From Phycisphaerales bacterium (GTDB lineage Bacteria > Planctomycetota > Phycisphaerae > Phycisphaerales > UBA1924): DNA of 5,114 nucleotides. The translations under genes were made by a program, and so were the position numbers. Shown piece after piece: positions 3,863-5,114 of the stretch (position 1 is the stretch's first letter; every line of letters starts with the position of its first letter). The stretch lies in assembly GCA_030680655.1 (NCBI GenBank), contig JAUXUZ010000016.1, positions 1-5,114 of the forward strand, read 5' to 3'. The notes under the pieces were generated by a model, which did no database searches, was not told the DNA's origin, and was given only the letters and a program-made list of their open reading frames with translations.

Positions 3863-5114
3863 GTGCTGAACACCCTCAACCGTCTCGCCTCACCCCTCGC
3901 ACTCGCCACGCTCGCCGGCGCAGCGTTGGCGCCCGCCGCCCTGGGCGATATCACGTCGACCGTATCGCTGAGCAACAAGGCGAGTTACAAGCTCTCCGGC
4001 GCTCCCGGCAACACGACCGCCACCGTCAACTTCCCGGCCGGCGGTGTCGCGTACAAGCTGCTGCTAAGCGGCACGCTCCACCGCAACACTGCGGGCACGT
4101 TCCCGCGCGAGGCGTGCATCCGGGTCCGCCGCCTGACGCACCTGTCGCAGAACGTGAGCATCGTCACCCACGAGTTTGTCGCTCAGCCGTTCACCTCAAC
4201 CACGTTCGATGCCAGCGGCAACGCGACGGTGACCGACGCCCTGCTGCTGCCGGTGCCGCAGAACCTGAACTTCAACGGGCAGTTCAGCGCCTGCACGATG
4301 TTCGACCCGGGCCGGTACGAGCTGGAGTTCTTCGAGCAGTACGACGACAACGCCGCCGACACCGGCCCGACGCCCGACGCGACGTGGACAGACCTGACCA
4401 TCAAGTTCGACGACACCCCGCCGAGCTTGGTGACTACCGCCCCACTCACCGGCACCGTCGGCACGACCACGCGGTACGGCGTCCGCTCCAACGACACGCT
4501 CGGGCACGCCGGCGCGTTCACGGGTTCGTTCATCGACCCGCTGCAGCAGCCTGCGAACGCGGCGCGCGTCAAGCACGTCCGCGTGACCGGCTACGTCACC
4601 CTCAACGCCGTCAGCACGCTGAGCGAGGCCGCCGGACCCAACGAGGCGGGCCAGGCGCGGCTGCGGCTCCAGCGTTACGAGAGCGTCCTGCTCTCACCCA
4701 ATGACAACCAGCCCTTTGTCAGCACCGAAGACCTGACGATCACCCTCCCGTTCGCGACGTCGTCAACCGGGTACGTCTCGATGGACATCCCCATCGCCAA
4801 CAACAACGCGTGGGGCAAGCTGACGCGTAACGTGCCCACCAGCGGCAACGAGTCGTACTTCGGCATCAAGTACTGGGCCACTGCCTACGAGAGCGTCGAC
4901 CACTCGGGGTGGTCGACCGACAACATCTGGAACGGCCTGAAGGTCGAGCTCTTTTCCGACGCGCAGGGCCCGGCGGCGTACGACTTTGGCATGCTGCACG
5001 CGACACCCAACGGCAGCGAGACCGTCTCAACCGCGATCTCGTCGATGCCCGCCGGCCAGCCTTCGTGGTTCAAGTTCAAGCAGCCGGGAGTGGTCAGCGC
5101 GGCGGCGGGCACCT
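3863..5114 (+). CDS. Secreted protein with two related beta-rich domains and a PPC-like domain, C-terminus beyond window
   Basis: No family is recognised for the main body. GTG 3863 follows AAGGAG and opens a frame that stays open for 417 codons to the window edge. Residues 1-28 look like a signal peptide (R7, hydrophobic LASPLALATLAGAALAPAAL, cleavage near A23 or G28). Two beta-rich domains follow, about 60-187 and 235-368, both rich in T, S, N, D and aromatic residues. The first has VAYKLLLSGTL, IRVRRL, QPFTS and WTDLTIKFDD; the second has RVKHVRVTGYV, LRLQRY, QPFVS and WNGLKVELFSD in the same order, which suggests an internal duplication. C85 and C144 could form a disulfide in domain 1. 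From about 373, DFGMLHATPNGSE ... PSWFKFKQPG resembles a bacterial pre-peptidase C-terminal (PPC) domain, with its D-F-G start and W-F-K-F strand. It is transcribed divergently from the dockerin genes. A surface or extracellular role is inferred. Confidence 0.75.
   Translation, partial: MLNTLNRLASPLALATLAGAALAPAALGDITSTVSLSNKASYKLSGAPGNTTATVNFPAGGVAYKLLLSGTLHRNTAGTFPREACIRVRRLTHLSQNVSIVTHEFVAQPFTSTTFDASGNATVTDALLLPVPQNLNFNGQFSACTMFDPGRYELEFFEQYDDNAADTGPTPDATWTDLTIKFDDTPPSLVTTAPLTGTVGTTTRYGVRSNDTLGHAGAFTGSFIDPLQQPANAARVKHVRVTGYVTLNAVSTLSEAAGPNEAGQARLRLQRYESVLLSPNDNQPFVSTEDLTITLPFATSSTGYVSMDIPIANNNAWGKLTRNVPTSGNESYFGIKYWATAYESVDHSGWSTDNIWNGLKVELFSDAQGPAAYDFGMLHATPNGSETVSTAISSMPAGQPSWFKFKQPGVVSAAAGT

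Noticed and set aside
3784..4704. Plus-strand open frame of 306 codons overlapping the secreted-protein gene in another frame
   Set aside because: It is Arg/Pro/His-rich, has no Shine-Dalgarno, and crosses the AAGGAG-GTG start of the real gene, whose frame gives a signal peptide and beta-rich domains.

Overview
The window looks like chromosomal DNA from a GC-rich planctomycete, most likely class Phycisphaerae. The main clue is that two neighbouring secreted proteins end in the two-unit, EF-hand-like C-terminal domain that annotation databases call a 'GC-type dockerin'. It carries DG...NNDF loops, an F-I-D-x-F-F helix and a Gly-Cys close to the C-terminus, and it is characteristic of Phycisphaerae. 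The GC-rich codon use and the mix of clear and missing Shine-Dalgarno sites fit this. Taxonomy is inferred from protein families only.

Layout: about 3.5 kb on the minus strand is a tightly packed run of five genes, read from right to left. (1) A secreted beta-propeller protein with a C-terminal GC-type dockerin (3536 to 2385). (2) A secreted beta-sandwich protein of the choice-of-anchor C/DUF642 type with the same dockerin (2358 to 1612). (3) A 62-residue PspC-domain membrane protein (1583 to 1395). (4) A HAD-IIIA phosphatase resembling heptose-bisphosphate phosphatase GmhB (1387 to 815). (5) A family 9 glycosyltransferase resembling ADP-heptose:LPS heptosyltransferase II (WaaF), cut by the left edge. 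Gaps are 26, 28 and 7 nt, then 56 nt or a 2-nt overlap depending on the start of the last gene. No terminator is visible between them, so one transcript is plausible but unproven.

A 326-bp divergent intergenic region (3537-3862) holds two GC-rich inverted repeats, an AT-rich near-palindrome, two C-tracts and one good Shine-Dalgarno site for each direction. To its right a plus-strand gene starts at GTG 3863 and runs off the window. It encodes a secreted protein of at least 417 residues with two apparently related beta-rich domains and the beginning of what looks like a pre-peptidase C-terminal (PPC-like) domain.

Functionally, everything points to the cell envelope: three exported proteins (two with a shared C-terminal tag), a small membrane protein, and two enzymes expected to act in heptose activation and transfer during lipopolysaccharide core synthesis. 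The dockerin-tagged proteins have no cohesin partner or cellulosome enzyme in this window, so what the tag binds or is processed by is the most interesting open question. No tRNA, rRNA, CRISPR array, transposase or insertion-sequence ends were seen.
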